This document shows positions 1 to 9,089 of a stretch of DNA of 37,301 nucleotides, piece by piece. The stretch is from positions 1-37,301 of the forward strand of contig CACYKP010000027.1 of NCBI GenBank assembly GCA_902775025.1. The letters are read 5' to 3'. A program made the translations under genes and the position numbers. This stretch comes from an uncultured bacterium. Lineage in GTDB: Bacteria; Cyanobacteriota; Vampirovibrionia; Gastranaerophilales; Gastranaerophilaceae. Below the pieces are notes generated by a model, which saw nothing but the letters and a program-made list of their open reading frames with translations, had not been told where the DNA came from and did not search any database. The first letter of the stretch is position 1, and each line of letters starts with the position of its first letter.

Positions 1-425
1 AAAGATATCTCTTCGTCTGTCATATCTTCAGGCACAAGATGCGCAACATTTTTTAAATGTTCTTCCGAAACGTAAACTCTTTCGCTAAATCCACCGGGGC
101 GGATATTTGTAGATTTAAAATGTTCGCACATAGAAACATTTCCGTGTCTGCAATAAACACATTCTCCACAAGGAATATGGTGTGAAGTAACAATTTTATC
201 GCCTATTTTAAAACTTGTTCCGGAATCAATCTCATCTATTATTGCAACAATTTCGTGTCCTAAGACCGCACCGTCGTGAACAATCTTTTCCCTAAACTTA
301 ACAATATCAGACCCGCAAAGTCCGCAGCCCAAAACTTTGACTATTGCTCCTTTACGTCCGTCTAATCTTATATCCTCAACTTCTTTTATAACTATCTTTT
401 CGCCTTGTACCTGAGCTGTTTTCAT
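1..425 (-). CDS. Zinc-dependent alcohol dehydrogenase, N-terminal part (cut by window edge)
   Basis: The first 141 codons of a medium-chain zinc dehydrogenase run off the left edge. The start is ATG at 425, with AAAGGA about 9 nt upstream. Visible landmarks are the catalytic zinc Cys in 'GCGLCGSD' near residue 35, 'GHE' near 57-59, and a four-Cys structural zinc lobe 'CGECVYCRHGNVSMC' near residues 86-100. The family oxidises alcohols or polyols with NAD(P); the substrate cannot be read from this part. The Rossmann cofactor domain is missing. A C-terminal part of the same family, in the same orientation, lies at the right edge of the window (see findings). Family call is firm, substrate unknown. 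Confidence 0.9.
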   Translation of the reverse strand, partial: MKTAQVQGEKIVIKEVEDIRLDGRKGAIVKVLGCGLCGSDIVKFREKIVHDGAVLGHEIVAIIDEIDSGTSFKIGDKIVTSHHIPCGECVYCRHGNVSMCEHFKSTNIRPGGFSERVYVSEEHLKNVAHLVPEDMTDEEIS

Positions 426-491
426 ATTCGTATTCCTTTTTTTACAAAATGTATGATTGTTCTGCTTTTCCGTATTATTTAATTTTTATCT

Positions 492-1358
492 TTATGCTTT
501 TTTTAATCGTGCAAATTTTGTATTAGCGTAAAAATATCTTAAAATCTGGTATCCGTTATACCCTCTTTTAGCAAGATTATTTGCACCATGTTGGCTCATA
601 CCGACTCCGTGCCCATTTTTCTTTACCCCATCATCAAAGGATGGAACAGATTTTATAAAAGGAAGATCGTGCAGCCAAACCTGACTTGCACTTCTTGTTT
701 GTCCGCCCGCAGAAGCAGAATAGTATGCAGGAACAATTTTGCCTTGGCAGACCAAAACAATTCCTTCTGTTTCTTCTACTGCCTGATTTGTTTGAACCGT
801 TTCTGCCGAAGCTCCGCCATATGCCTGATCCTCCGGTGTGTCTTTTAAATCGTATCCGTATTTACCCCTTTTCCCCATATTGGCAAGAGCATAACTTCTT
901 GCTGCAATAGCCTGCGCTTTATGAGCTTCTATCTCCCACCTAGGTGGCATTTCCGAAGGAACAACCCCTTTTATATATAATTCCAAAGGCAAGTCATTCA
1001 TAACAGTAAGAGCATTATCGTCATTTATTATTTTGAAATGTCCTCGATACCATTTTCTTTTGACGCTCACAAAACCTTTTTCTTCGGGTTTGATGATTAT
1101 TTGATCGGTTTTAATTTTTCTGTATTGTCCGTCTATTTTTATTGCAATAACACCTTTGTAAGGTTTTAACTCATACCCTTTCATTTTGGTCATTTCATAC
1201 AACAACTTATTTGTCCTTGCATCAAGAATTTGAGCCTTTGTAGAAGCCCCTACATAGGTTTTACTGACACGAGTCTGCAAGCCTATTTTAATTGCAAAAC
1301 AAGGCATTACAAAAAATAAATATACAAATAATAATATTAAAACTCTTCTCAGCCCCAT
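492..1358 (-). CDS. SpoIID/LytB-domain secreted protein (peptidoglycan-acting)
   Basis: A protein of 288 residues with a signal peptide (residues 1-22, basic 'GLRR' then a long hydrophobic run ending 'PCFA'). The SpoIID core starts near residue 123 ('LPLELYIKGVVPSEMPPRW'); E136 aligns with the catalytic glutamate of SpoIID lytic transglycosylases. 'KAQAIAARSYA' near 147-157, 'SASAGGQT' near 214-221 and 'GHGVGMSQHGA' near 249-259 are family blocks. The family cuts denuded glycan strands or modulates amidases. An upstream GTG at 1373 is in frame, but ATG 1358 is preferred because TATAAT ends exactly 6 nt before it and there is no Shine-Dalgarno sequence. The link between the 'SVPS' block and the GHGVGMSQ block is only about 10 residues, where SpoIID proteins I know carry roughly 70 more. 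It sits downstream of folC. Confidence 0.85.
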   Translation of the reverse strand: MGLRRVLILLFVYLFFVMPCFAIKIGLQTRVSKTYVGASTKAQILDARTNKLLYEMTKMKGYELKPYKGVIAIKIDGQYRKIKTDQIIIKPEEKGFVSVKRKWYRGHFKIINDDNALTVMNDLPLELYIKGVVPSEMPPRWEIEAHKAQAIAARSYALANMGKRGKYGYDLKDTPEDQAYGGASAETVQTNQAVEETEGIVLVCQGKIVPAYYSASAGGQTRSASQVWLHDLPFIKSVPSFDDGVKKNGHGVGMSQHGANNLAKRGYNGYQILRYFYANTKFARLKKA

Positions 1359-1364
1359 ATATAT

Positions 1365-1370
1365 ATTATA
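1365..1370 (-). promoter_or_regulatory. -10 box, predicted leaderless promoter of the SpoIID-like gene
   Basis: A perfect TATAAT on the minus strand ends 6 nt before the ATG at 1358, so the expected transcription start falls on the A of the start codon. The -35 region is poor (about 3 of 6 matches). It lies immediately after the folC stop codon. Confidence 0.5.
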
Positions 1371-1379
1371 CACTAAACA

Positions 1380-2534
1380 TTAAATACGATTAAAATAATC
1401 CATCCCGCCAAGCATATAAAATGAACCGCATATAATATTTAGTTTCTCTGCATTTAATTCCGTATACGGATTATATTTTTTTGATTTAAATTCACAGGCT
1501 GCTGAAAGTTCTTCATAAGAACAAGCATCTGTATAATTGAATTCATTGAAGTATATCTCATCACCTTCTCGAAATAATATTTCCAGCATTTTTTTATAAT
1601 CTTTTCTTCTTAAGCAACCAAAAACAAATCGCCTTTTTTCATAAGGGAAATAATAATCCAAATTATCTCTTAGAGCTTTTATACCGTTAGGGTTATGAGA
1701 CGCATCAATAATTAGATTTTTTTCTTTTATGTACTCAAATCTGCAAGGATGGTTCACGTTTTTTAAACCGTTTAAAATAGTTTCCTCCTTTATATTGGGG
1801 AAAAACTGATTTATTGCAGTAAGAGCAAGCGCCAGATTATCAATTTGATGTTTTCCCTTTAAAGATAGTGCATCTATAAAATCTTGACGAACAAACGGGG
1901 TTACAAAAATAAACAATGAACTTAATTCATCAGCTCTGTCTTTAATCTCCTCATACCCCATACTTGTAATTACAGGACAACCCATTTTTATAATACCTGC
2001 TTTTTCATAAGCTATTTTTTCTTTTGTATCACCAAGCCTGTCAGTATGGTCTAAATCGATTTGAGTAATTATTGAACATAAGTTTTTCTTAATTACGTTT
2101 GTCGCATCTAATCTTCCGCCCATGCCGGTTTCGAGTATAGCAACATCGACTTTTTTTTCTTTAAAATACAAAAACATAATTACCGTAAGTATCTCAAATT
2201 CGGTTAAATGTATTCCTGTATTAAAAACTTGCTCTGTATATTTGGCAAAATCTTCCTTTGAAATATTTTCGCCGTCAACTTTTATTCTTTCCGTATATTC
2301 CCAAATATGAGGACTTGTATAAAGTCCGGTTTTATATCCGGCTGCTCTTAATATACTTTCTATAATTGCACAAACAGAACCTTTTCCATTAGTACCTGCA
2401 ACATGAATACAGTTTAAATCGTCCTGAGGATTGCCTAATTTGTCTAATACGTTAGAAATCCTATCCAACCCTAAATCTATATAAAAATTATCCTTTGAGG
2501 TTATTAATTTTATTGCGTTTTCATAACTTAACAT
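1380..2534 (-). CDS. folC: Bifunctional folylpolyglutamate/dihydrofolate synthase
   Basis: Mur-ligase-family enzyme that adds glutamate to dihydropteroate or folates in the cytoplasm. Seen: P-loop 'GTNGKGS' at residues 47-53, 'TSPHIWEYTERIKVDG' substrate region, 'DLDHTDRLG' metal/ATP block, and 'DASHNPNG' near 285 at the start of the C-terminal domain. Length of 384 residues is slightly short of the usual ~420. I start at ATG 2534; an in-frame GTG at 2549 would overlap surE by 10 bp and has no better ribosome site. The gene follows surE with a 5-bp gap, so it is probably translated from the thyX-surE transcript. Folate is also the indirect partner of ThyX, the first gene of this run. Confidence 0.93.
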   Translation of the reverse strand: MLSYENAIKLITSKDNFYIDLGLDRISNVLDKLGNPQDDLNCIHVAGTNGKGSVCAIIESILRAAGYKTGLYTSPHIWEYTERIKVDGENISKEDFAKYTEQVFNTGIHLTEFEILTVIMFLYFKEKKVDVAILETGMGGRLDATNVIKKNLCSIITQIDLDHTDRLGDTKEKIAYEKAGIIKMGCPVITSMGYEEIKDRADELSSLFIFVTPFVRQDFIDALSLKGKHQIDNLALALTAINQFFPNIKEETILNGLKNVNHPCRFEYIKEKNLIIDASHNPNGIKALRDNLDYYFPYEKRRFVFGCLRRKDYKKMLEILFREGDEIYFNEFNYTDACSYEELSAACEFKSKKYNPYTELNAEKLNIICGSFYMLGGMDYFNRI

Positions 2535-2539
2535 ATTGA

Positions 2540-3331
2540 CTAAAACCACTCACAAACATTTTCTTTACAAAGACCTGCCTCTAATTCCTGAATAATATTT
2601 GTTCTTGTCATCTCGTAAGTAACAGGAGTAATTGATATTTTGTTATTCCTTATTGCAACAATATCTGTTGAAGCAGCCTCCGGCTCATTAATTAATTTCC
2701 CTGCCAACCAATAATAAACCTTTCCCCTTGGGTCAATACGTTTTTCATAATCGTCAGTAATTATTCTATTTCCCAACTCAGTTATAGCAATCCCCGAGAT
2801 ATCTTCTTTTTCAAGTGCAGGAATATTAATATTTAAAATTGTTTTTGGAGGTATTTTATATTTATCAAGTCTATTTAACAATTGTGCAATAAACTCTGAT
2901 GCAAATCTAAAATCTTCATAATCACTACTTAAACTTGCAAGAGAAGTAGATATACTCTGATATCCCATTATAGCTCCTTCCATTGCACAACTTACAGTAC
3001 CGGAATAAAGAATATCTGTGCCTAAATTTGGTCCGTGATTGATTCCTGATATTACAAAATCAGGTTTTTCCTCCTCTGATAGAATTGCATTTATTGCCAG
3101 TTTTACACAGTCGCTGGGTGTTCCTGTCGTCATCCAACACTTTTTGGCACCGTATTTAGGATCAATTTCTTCAACCCTTAGCGGCGTATGCAAAGTAAGA
3201 GAATGACCCGCAGCAGAACGTTCTCTATCGGGAGCTATCACATATACATTATGGCAAGGAGACAAAGCTTCTACCAAAGCCCTTAGCCCGTTCGATAATA
3301 TTCCATCATCATTTGATACAAGAATGTTCAT
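2540..3331 (-). CDS. surE: 5'/3'-nucleotidase SurE
   Basis: Survival protein E, a metal-dependent phosphatase of nucleoside monophosphates. The N-terminal metal-binding motif 'NILVSNDDG' is intact (D8-D9), followed by 'APDRERSAAGHSLTLH' (residues 34-49), 'TTGTPSDCV' and 'SGINHGPNLGTDILYSGTV', all diagnostic blocks. Length 263 is typical (250-270). The ATG has AGAGAAAG about 8 nt upstream. It lies 16 bp downstream of the binding-protein gene and just before folC in the same direction. No anomalies seen. Confidence 0.96.
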   Translation of the reverse strand: MNILVSNDDGILSNGLRALVEALSPCHNVYVIAPDRERSAAGHSLTLHTPLRVEEIDPKYGAKKCWMTTGTPSDCVKLAINAILSEEEKPDFVISGINHGPNLGTDILYSGTVSCAMEGAIMGYQSISTSLASLSSDYEDFRFASEFIAQLLNRLDKYKIPPKTILNINIPALEKEDISGIAITELGNRIITDDYEKRIDPRGKVYYWLAGKLINEPEAASTDIVAIRNNKISITPVTYEMTRTNIIQELEAGLCKENVCEWF

Positions 3332-3347
3332 TTATATACTTTCTCTG

Positions 3348-4157
3348 TTAATCTTCTTCTACGTTACCACCAAGCCATTGTTTATGCATACGATTTATAA
3401 CATTTTTTTGTTTTAAATCAGTAATTGCATTATCCAAAGCATGTTTTAATTTATCCGCACCTTTTCCTTGCTTAAAGCCTATACCATACGGTTCTTTTGA
3501 ATATCTTTTTGGTATAAGAGTAACGTCTTTATCTTCCTGCACAAACCGCCTTAAAATTGTATCATCAGAAGTTATAGCAATTATTTTATCGCTTTTTAAT
3601 GCTCTATAAGCGTCTTTATATGTTTTAAAACCTATAACATTTGCTGTCGGTGCAATATTTAACATATTCTTTTCTGCTGTTGTACCCCAAACCACTCCGA
3701 CATTTTCACCTGACAAGTCTCCTAATGAAGAAATTTTGCTACCTGATTTTATCAATATTGATTGACCGGCAGAATCGTACGGAATAGAAAAGTCTATAAC
3801 CTGCATCCTTTGAGGAGTTATTGTTAGTGTTGCGATAACAATATCAACTTCGCCGGTCGAAGCCTTAATTAGTCTGTTACTTGTTGTTACTGGAACAAAA
3901 ACAACTTTTTGTCTGTTATTAAAAAGATATTGTGCAATATATCTTGCTAAATCAGCATCATACCCGCTTAGTTCACCTTTTTCATTATAAAAGCCAAAGG
4001 GTTTGGAATCTGTATTTATACCTACTTTTATAAACCCTCTGTCCATAATATCATCATATATATCGCTCTCAATAAATTTTTCAGGCTTAATAACAATATA
4101 ATAAAAAGCTATAAGACAAGCAAATACTGCAATAATAATCAATCCGATTCTGTTCAT
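3348..4157 (-). CDS. Family 3 extracellular solute-binding protein (amino-acid ABC type), orphan
   Basis: A 269-residue periplasmic or membrane-anchored binding protein. Residues 1-27 form an N-terminal hydrophobic anchor or signal ('RIGLIIIAVFACLIAFYYIV'), with no clean lipobox. The SBP_bac_3 fold follows: 'GFIKVGINTDSKPFGFYN' near 46-63, 'GYDADLARYIAQ', 'STGEVDIVIATLTITPQR' (the classic dicarboxylate/amino-acid-contact block), 'VGVVWGTTAEKN', and C-terminal 'YGIGFKQG'. I prefer ATG 4157, which overlaps the thyX stop as ATGA, over an in-frame ATG 27 nt further upstream inside thyX; the overlap suggests translational coupling. No permease or ATPase gene is nearby, so the partner transporter, if any, is elsewhere. 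Ligand not predictable beyond 'polar amino acid-like'. Confidence 0.88.
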   Translation of the reverse strand: MNRIGLIIIAVFACLIAFYYIVIKPEKFIESDIYDDIMDRGFIKVGINTDSKPFGFYNEKGELSGYDADLARYIAQYLFNNRQKVVFVPVTTSNRLIKASTGEVDIVIATLTITPQRMQVIDFSIPYDSAGQSILIKSGSKISSLGDLSGENVGVVWGTTAEKNMLNIAPTANVIGFKTYKDAYRALKSDKIIAITSDDTILRRFVQEDKDVTLIPKRYSKEPYGIGFKQGKGADKLKHALDNAITDLKQKNVINRMHKQWLGGNVEED

Positions 4158-4852
4158 AATTCGAGTTTCGGTTTCCTTCCGCATGATTTGTCTTCATCAC
4201 AAAAGCCCAATCGCTCACATTTTGGCACCAAATACGGTTTAAGCCAAGGTTCAACTTTTATAAGTTCTTCACACATAGCCTTAACCATTAACCTGATTTC
4301 CGTTTGAGCTCTGGAACACAGTCTTAAATTTGCAACATGAATAAGCTCTCTAAGGTTCATACTTGCAACAATTGATGTTGAACAAGCATTAGGTAAAACG
4401 GCTCTTGCATCCTCTGCAGGAACACCTGCATCTACAAATTCTTGATATTTATCAGAGATTTCTCCCATAAATTCGATAAATTTTTTCTTTAATTCTTCAT
4501 TTTTTTCAATTGTCGGAGGAATTAAATAATCAAACTGCCCTTTTTCCTTAACATACCTTTGTGATTTTTGAGAGAAAGACATATGTCGATGCCTTACAAG
4601 CTGATGTGTACAAGCTCGTGAAACATTTGATATGGCAAACGTTACCTGAACGTGTTCTATAACCGAATAATGACCTGAGCCGACAACCCTATCTATGAGT
4701 TTAAGCATTTTTTCTTCATCATCAACACTGTTATAGATATTTATAGGCATATCTGCACTATAACAAGTTCTTGCTGCGGTATAAATAGTTTTAAGCATGT
4801 TTTCCGGTCTTGAAATAAGATGGACAACAGGCTTGTTATTATGTTCTTCCAT
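4154..4852 (-). CDS. thyX: FAD-dependent thymidylate synthase
   Basis: Converts dUMP to dTMP using methylene-tetrahydrofolate, FAD and NADPH. The ThyX signature RHRx7S is present at residues 87-97 ('RHRHMSFSQKS'), and the C-terminal dUMP-binding region 'LRELIHVANLRLCSRAQTEIR' is intact. Length 232 fits the family (210-260). The ATG has GAGAGG 6 nt upstream. It heads a minus-strand run with the binding protein, surE and folC. Use of ThyX instead of ThyA is common in Cyanobacteria-related and anaerobic lineages. Confidence 0.96.
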   Translation of the reverse strand: MEEHNNKPVVHLISRPENMLKTIYTAARTCYSADMPINIYNSVDDEEKMLKLIDRVVGSGHYSVIEHVQVTFAISNVSRACTHQLVRHRHMSFSQKSQRYVKEKGQFDYLIPPTIEKNEELKKKFIEFMGEISDKYQEFVDAGVPAEDARAVLPNACSTSIVASMNLRELIHVANLRLCSRAQTEIRLMVKAMCEELIKVEPWLKPYLVPKCERLGFCDEDKSCGRKPKLEL

Positions 4853-4907
4853 ATAAATCCTCTCTCTTTTTTATTAATAATATCATGTTTTAAAAAGCAT
4901 GTATAGT

Positions 4908-4935
4908 AAAACGTCGAGCATAAGCTCGACGTTTT
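4908..4935 (-). terminator. Intrinsic terminator after the small protein gene
   Basis: A perfect 12-bp inverted repeat (AAAACGTCGAGC / GCTCGACGTTTT) with a 4-nt loop. Read on the minus strand it lies 15 bp after the stop of the 4951-5283 gene and ends in TTTT. It separates that gene from thyX. Confidence 0.8.
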
Positions 4936-4950
4936 GATATAATATAAAGC

Positions 4951-5283
4951 TTACTTTGTATTTCCTGTTGAAAAAGCGGCTGCTTCCTCGTAAGGATTCT
5001 CAATTCCGGAATCCACTGCTGCTTTATAGGCAGCTTCAAACATCTTATCTGAATTTTCTGCTATTTGCGGATTTTGCATTAAAGCTTTTAAGTCGTTATT
5101 AACACTATCAGCATCCTTTACTAGCATTGAACGCCCTAAAGCTTCTGCTTTCGGATCAGAAAAATCTTTTAACTTTGGCTCTTCCCCCTCATTTACCCCT
5201 TGAGAAACATCAGGTGTTTGCTTTTGTGAACTGCTGAAATTTACCTGATTAATACTAAAATTAGGACCATTAATTTCACTCAT
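4951..5283 (-). CDS. Small hydrophilic protein of unknown function
   Basis: A 110-residue protein with no signal peptide or membrane segment. Residues 1-35 look disordered (Ser/Gln/Asn rich); residues 40-105 look helical, with 'DPKAEALGRSMLVKDADSVNNDL' followed by 'FEAAYKAAVDSGIENPYEEAA'. I do not recognise the family. It has its own promoter (extended -10), a strong GAGGTAA ribosome site 8 nt before ATG and its own terminator, so it is very probably a real monocistronic gene. It is divergent from secA. Confidence 0.75.
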   Translation of the reverse strand: MSEINGPNFSINQVNFSSSQKQTPDVSQGVNEGEEPKLKDFSDPKAEALGRSMLVKDADSVNNDLKALMQNPQIAENSDKMFEAAYKAAVDSGIENPYEEAAAFSTGNTK

Positions 5284-5310
5284 GTTTTATTTACCTCGCT
5301 TTTGTTTATT

Positions 5311-5337
5311 ATTATATCATTTTTTCGTCTTTATCAA
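5311..5337 (-). promoter_or_regulatory. Promoter of the small protein gene (4951-5283)
   Basis: On the minus strand, TTGATA (5332-5337) and TATAAT (5311-5316) are 15 bp apart, with TGA just before the -10 (extended -10). The start codon is 28 nt further on, with a normal leader containing GAGGTAA. Confidence 0.6.
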
Positions 5338-5459
5338 CCATCCATCCATACTAAAACGTGTAAATAAGTTTTTTTGCTAGGTAGCATATAATTTTGTTAC
5401 AAAAGTTTACTTAAACACAAATTACCTGAGTTACTTATTCGTAAATTTAATTATATCCG

Positions 5460-5468
5460 TGATATAAT
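5460..5468 (+). promoter_or_regulatory. Extended -10 promoter of secA
   Basis: TG-A-TATAAT lies 24 nt before the secA ATG. No good -35 box is seen at 16-18 bp, as is usual for extended -10 promoters. The leader carries GGAGAGG. Confidence 0.55.
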
Positions 5469-5492
5469 TTTAATAATTGGAGAGGTTAGGAT

Positions 5493-8138
5493 ATGATTAA
5501 TTTTTTATTGAAGTTAATGGGTGATCCCAATGAGAAAAAAGTTAAAAAAATCATGGGGATTATTGAACATATAAATAAGTTAGAGCCAGAATTTGCAAAG
5601 CTTTCAGATGATGAATTAAGAGCAAAAACAGACGAGTTTAAACAGATTTTAGCTAACAGACAAAAATCCGATAATCCAAAAGCTGACAAAATATTAGAAA
5701 AGGAGGCTTTGGATAAAATTTTGCCGGAAGCATTTGCGACTGTTCGTGAGGCAGGTAAACGTGTCCTTAACATGCGTCACTTTGACGTACAGCTCATAGG
5801 TGCGTATTTCCTTCATAACGGTCATATCGCCGAGATGAGAACAGGTGAAGGTAAAACTCTTGTGGCTACTCTAGCCGCTTACCTTAATGCTTTGACGGGA
5901 AAAGGTGTTCACGTTGTAACGGTAAACGATTATCTTGCAAAACGTGATAGTGAATGGATGGGTAAGATATACAAGTTTTTAGGTTTGACTGTCGGTGTAA
6001 TTTTGTCAAATCAACATGACGCAGACGAGTTTAACCGCAAGCGTGCAGCATATAACTGCGATATTACTTATGGTACAAATAATGAATTCGGGTTTGACTA
6101 TTTGCGTGATAATATGGCGCCTTCTAAAGAAAATCTTGTCCAAAGGCCTTTTAACTATGCTATTATCGACGAAGTTGACAGTATTTTGATTGATGAAGCA
6201 AGAACTCCTCTTATTATAAGCGGACGTGTTGAAAAATCAGCAGACACTTATACTCTGATGGCAAAGGTTGCTCCGCAGTTAGAAAAAGACAAAGACTATG
6301 AAGTTGATGAGAAGAATAAAAACGTAATCTTTACGGAAGACGGTATTGATAGAGCGCAAGAAATCATTGGGTGCAAGGATTTATTTGATATAAATGTTCA
6401 ATACGCTCACGATTTGTTGAACGCTTTAAAAGCAAAAGAATTATTTATCAGAGATACCGATTATGTAGTTAAAGACGGTGAAGTTGTTATAGTAGATGAG
6501 TTTACAGGTCGTATGATGCCGGGGAGAAGATGGTCAGACGGACTTCATCAGGCAATAGAGGCTAAAGAAGGGGTTGAGATTCAGGATGAAACTCAAACTC
6601 TTGCAAGCATAACTTTCCAAAATCTGTTCAGACTTTATCCTAAACTTTCAGGTATGACGGGTACTGCAATGACTGAAGAAGCTGAGTTTGGAAAGATTTA
6701 TAATCTTGAAGTTACAGCAATTCCTACGAATAAACCTGATATCAGAATCAATTATCCTGATGTAATTTATAAAAATGAAAGAGCAAAATATAATGCTGTT
6801 GTAAACGATATTATAGAGCAAAACAAAATCGGCAGACCTGTTCTTGTCGGTACTGTTAGTATTGAAAAATCTGAATACATATCATCACTTTTAAAGAAAA
6901 AAGGTATAAAGCATAATGTTTTGAATGCTAAACAACACGAAAAAGAAGCGTATATTATTGCTCAGGCAGGTCGTGTAGGGGCTGTTACAATTGCAACAAA
7001 TATGGCAGGCCGTGGTACCGATATTCTTTTAGGCGGTAACGCTGAATTTTTGGCTAAAGAAGAATTAGAGAAAAAAGGCATTACTCCTGAAAGCAACAAC
7101 TATGAGCAGTTGAAAGATGAAGCATTAGAGAATGCACGAAAAATAACAGAGCAAGAACACGCTAAAGTTGTTTCCTTAGGCGGCCTTCATGTCATAGGTA
7201 CAGAAAGACACGAATCAAGACGTATTGATAATCAGTTAAGAGGCCGTGCTGCACGTCAGGGCGACCCCGGTTCTACAAGATTTTTCTTATCGCTTGAAGA
7301 TAACTTAATGAGAATATTTGGCGGAGATAAGATTGCAGGCTTGATGGCAATGTTACAAGTTGATGAAAATATGGCAATCGAATCAAAATTAATTACTCGC
7401 CAAATTCAATCTGCACAAAAGAAAGTTGAAACTTATCACTTTGATATCCGTAAGAGCGTTTTGCAATATGATGATGTTATGAATATTCAGAGAGAAAAAT
7501 TCTATGCGCAACGAAGAAAAGTTCTTGAAGGTAAAGATTTGAGAAACGATATTGAATATATGATAGATAGAGAAATCGACAGACTGCTTAAATCATACAT
7601 TACACCTGAAATGAATCCTGAAGAATATATTCCTGAGGATTTAAAGACTTTGATAAGCGAACTTCATTCAATAATACCTCAGCTTTCATATATATCAGTC
7701 GATGATATTAAAAGCTCAAGGTTCCATAAAATATACGATATGATACGTGAAGCAGCACAAAAAGCGTATAAAGACCACGAAGAAGAGATTGTCGGTTTCT
7801 TTAACAATATTTCCGCTCAATATGATCCGACATTTGTACCGCAGGAGGTTTTCGGAGCGGATAACGTAATGCGTTCTCTGGAAAGAGATGTGTTGTTAAG
7901 AGTTGTTGATAATCAATGGATAGACCATCTTCATAATATAGATATGCTCCGAGATGGCATCGGATTAAGAGCTTACGGTCAAAAGGATCCTTTAATTGAA
8001 TATAAGAAAGAAGCTTATGACTTGTTCAATAAAATGATGTATGAGATTCAATCAAATACCGTCAGATACATTTTCCGTGCCAAATTTGGAATACAATTTA
8101 TCTCTGATGACGGTGATGTAGAAATTGTTGAGGGGTAA
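5493..8138 (+). CDS. secA: Preprotein translocase ATPase SecA
   Basis: Motor ATPase that drives unfolded preproteins through SecYEG. Residues: Walker A 'MRTGEGKT' (115-122), Walker B/DEAD box 'IIDEVDS' (224-230), '[11 protein letters not shown]' just after it, preprotein-binding region, '[14 protein letters not shown]' and '[14 protein letters not shown]' (NBD2), '[15 protein letters not shown]' (arginine finger), and a helical scaffold/wing '[29 protein letters not shown]'. It ends at 881 residues without the usual Cys-rich SEC-C zinc tail. GGAGAGG stands 10 nt before ATG. Its last 87 bp overlap, tail to tail, the coding end of the 8052-9074 pilin gene. Confidence 0.98.
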   Translation: MINFLLKLMGDPNEKKVKKIMGIIEHINKLEPEFAKLSDDELRAKTDEFKQILANRQKSDNPKADKILEKEALDKILPEAFATVREAGKRVLNMRHFDVQLIGAYFLHNGHIAEMRTGEGKTLVATLAAYLNALTGKGVHVVTVNDYLAKRDSEWMGKIYKFLGLTVGVILSNQHDADEFNRKRAAYNCDITYGTNNEFGFDYLRDNMAPSKENLVQRPFNYAIIDEVDSILIDEARTPLIISGRVEKSADTYTLMAKVAPQLEKDKDYEVDEKNKNVIFTEDGIDRAQEIIGCKDLFDINVQYAHDLLNALKAKELFIRDTDYVVKDGEVVIVDEFTGRMMPGRRWSDGLHQAIEAKEGVEIQDETQTLASITFQNLFRLYPKLSGMTGTAMTEEAEFGKIYNLEVTAIPTNKPDIRINYPDVIYKNERAKYNAVVNDIIEQNKIGRPVLVGTVSIEKSEYISSLLKKKGIKHNVLNAKQHEKEAYIIAQAGRVGAVTIATNMAGRGTDILLGGNAEFLAKEELEKKGITPESNNYEQLKDEALENARKITEQEHAKVVSLGGLHVIGTERHESRRIDNQLRGRAARQGDPGSTRFFLSLEDNLMRIFGGDKIAGLMAMLQVDENMAIESKLITRQIQSAQKKVETYHFDIRKSVLQYDDVMNIQREKFYAQRRKVLEGKDLRNDIEYMIDREIDRLLKSYITPEMNPEEYIPEDLKTLISELHSIIPQLSYISVDDIKSSRFHKIYDMIREAAQKAYKDHEEEIVGFFNNISAQYDPTFVPQEVFGADNVMRSLERDVLLRVVDNQWIDHLHNIDMLRDGIGLRAYGQKDPLIEYKKEAYDLFNKMMYEIQSNTVRYIFRAKFGIQFISDDGDVEIVEG

Positions 8139-9074
8139 ATCAACAATCACATCACATTCAATGTCTGAACCCTTAACACAATTGTATCCGCCGTTTTTAA
8201 CACTATTACTTTTTAGAGTAATGTCTTCCGGAACCGTTAAATTTTTCGGTAAAGATTTGTAAATCAGACTATTTTTACTAACAAAATTCCTTATATAGCC
8301 ATTATAAGTTAACGGATTTGATTCAATATAAAAATCATCGTTTAATTTGTTTTTGCTAAGATAATACCCCCAAGCTTCGGCTTTAGTTATATAATAAGGC
8401 TTAGAATTTACGGAATATTTTACATCAGCCAAATCCTGTCCAAGCAAACCTGCATTTTCATCGTTTTTACTTTCATAATATGAAATCCTGGTAAGCATAT
8501 AATTCGGTTCAATTTCCGGAATACCTATCGGACAGACTCTGCCTGTATCAAGAGCTGCAAAAGCAAAGATATCCGGCTCTTGTTTGGGCGGATTATAGAC
8601 CATAGAATTTGGCAGCTTATTTCCGTTCAAATCAGCAAAAACCAGCATAAAATAATGCTCGGCATTATTACTTTTTGGCAACATATTTGATATATAGAAT
8701 TTAATACCGTTCATTGATATAAAATGCGGAGTTTTCAAATCTGTGCCCAAATCACTTACTGCAGGTGCAGAGCAATTAATATTTTTAGAATTTATATATT
8801 CCGTAAGCATCAGACAAAGTCGCTTTATGTGTTCAGCATCGGACACCTGAACTTCCGAACCGTTAACAACATCTTTTTTTACAAAAGGATTTTTTAAACT
8901 TGTAAAATTAAAAGAGTTATACAAAGCTTTATCAAGGCTGTGATATACGTTAGAATATGCATATTTAACAGACTTGTCTATATTATTTAGCGTCCTTAAT
9001 CCATATACTGATACTATACCTATAATTGCAGTTACCAATAGTAATTCTGCCATTGTAAAAGCTGATTTTTTCAT
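8052..9074 (-). CDS. Type IV prepilin-like / pseudopilin protein, last of the pilin run
   Basis: A 340-residue protein with an N-terminal prepilin signal '[20 protein letters not shown]': cleavage before Phe, Glu at mature position 5, then a hydrophobic helix. The -1 residue is Ala rather than Gly. The globular part is unrecognised, with Cys pairs (near 87 and 100, and near 296-306). It lacks the 'HGxxxC' module seen in three neighbours. The ATG has AAAGGTG 9 nt upstream, 15 bp after the preceding pilin gene. The last 87 bp lie inside the 3' end of secA on the other strand. Probably a minor pilin or a type II secretion-like pseudopilin; the assembly machine is not in the window. Confidence 0.8.
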   Translation of the reverse strand: MKKSAFTMAELLLVTAIIGIVSVYGLRTLNNIDKSVKYAYSNVYHSLDKALYNSFNFTSLKNPFVKKDVVNGSEVQVSDAEHIKRLCLMLTEYINSKNINCSAPAVSDLGTDLKTPHFISMNGIKFYISNMLPKSNNAEHYFMLVFADLNGNKLPNSMVYNPPKQEPDIFAFAALDTGRVCPIGIPEIEPNYMLTRISYYESKNDENAGLLGQDLADVKYSVNSKPYYITKAEAWGYYLSKNKLNDDFYIESNPLTYNGYIRNFVSKNSLIYKSLPKNLTVPEDITLKSNSVKNGGYNCVKGSDIECDVIVDLPLNNFYITVIRDKLYSKFGTENVSDGI

Positions 9075-9089
9075 AATTTATTCACACCT

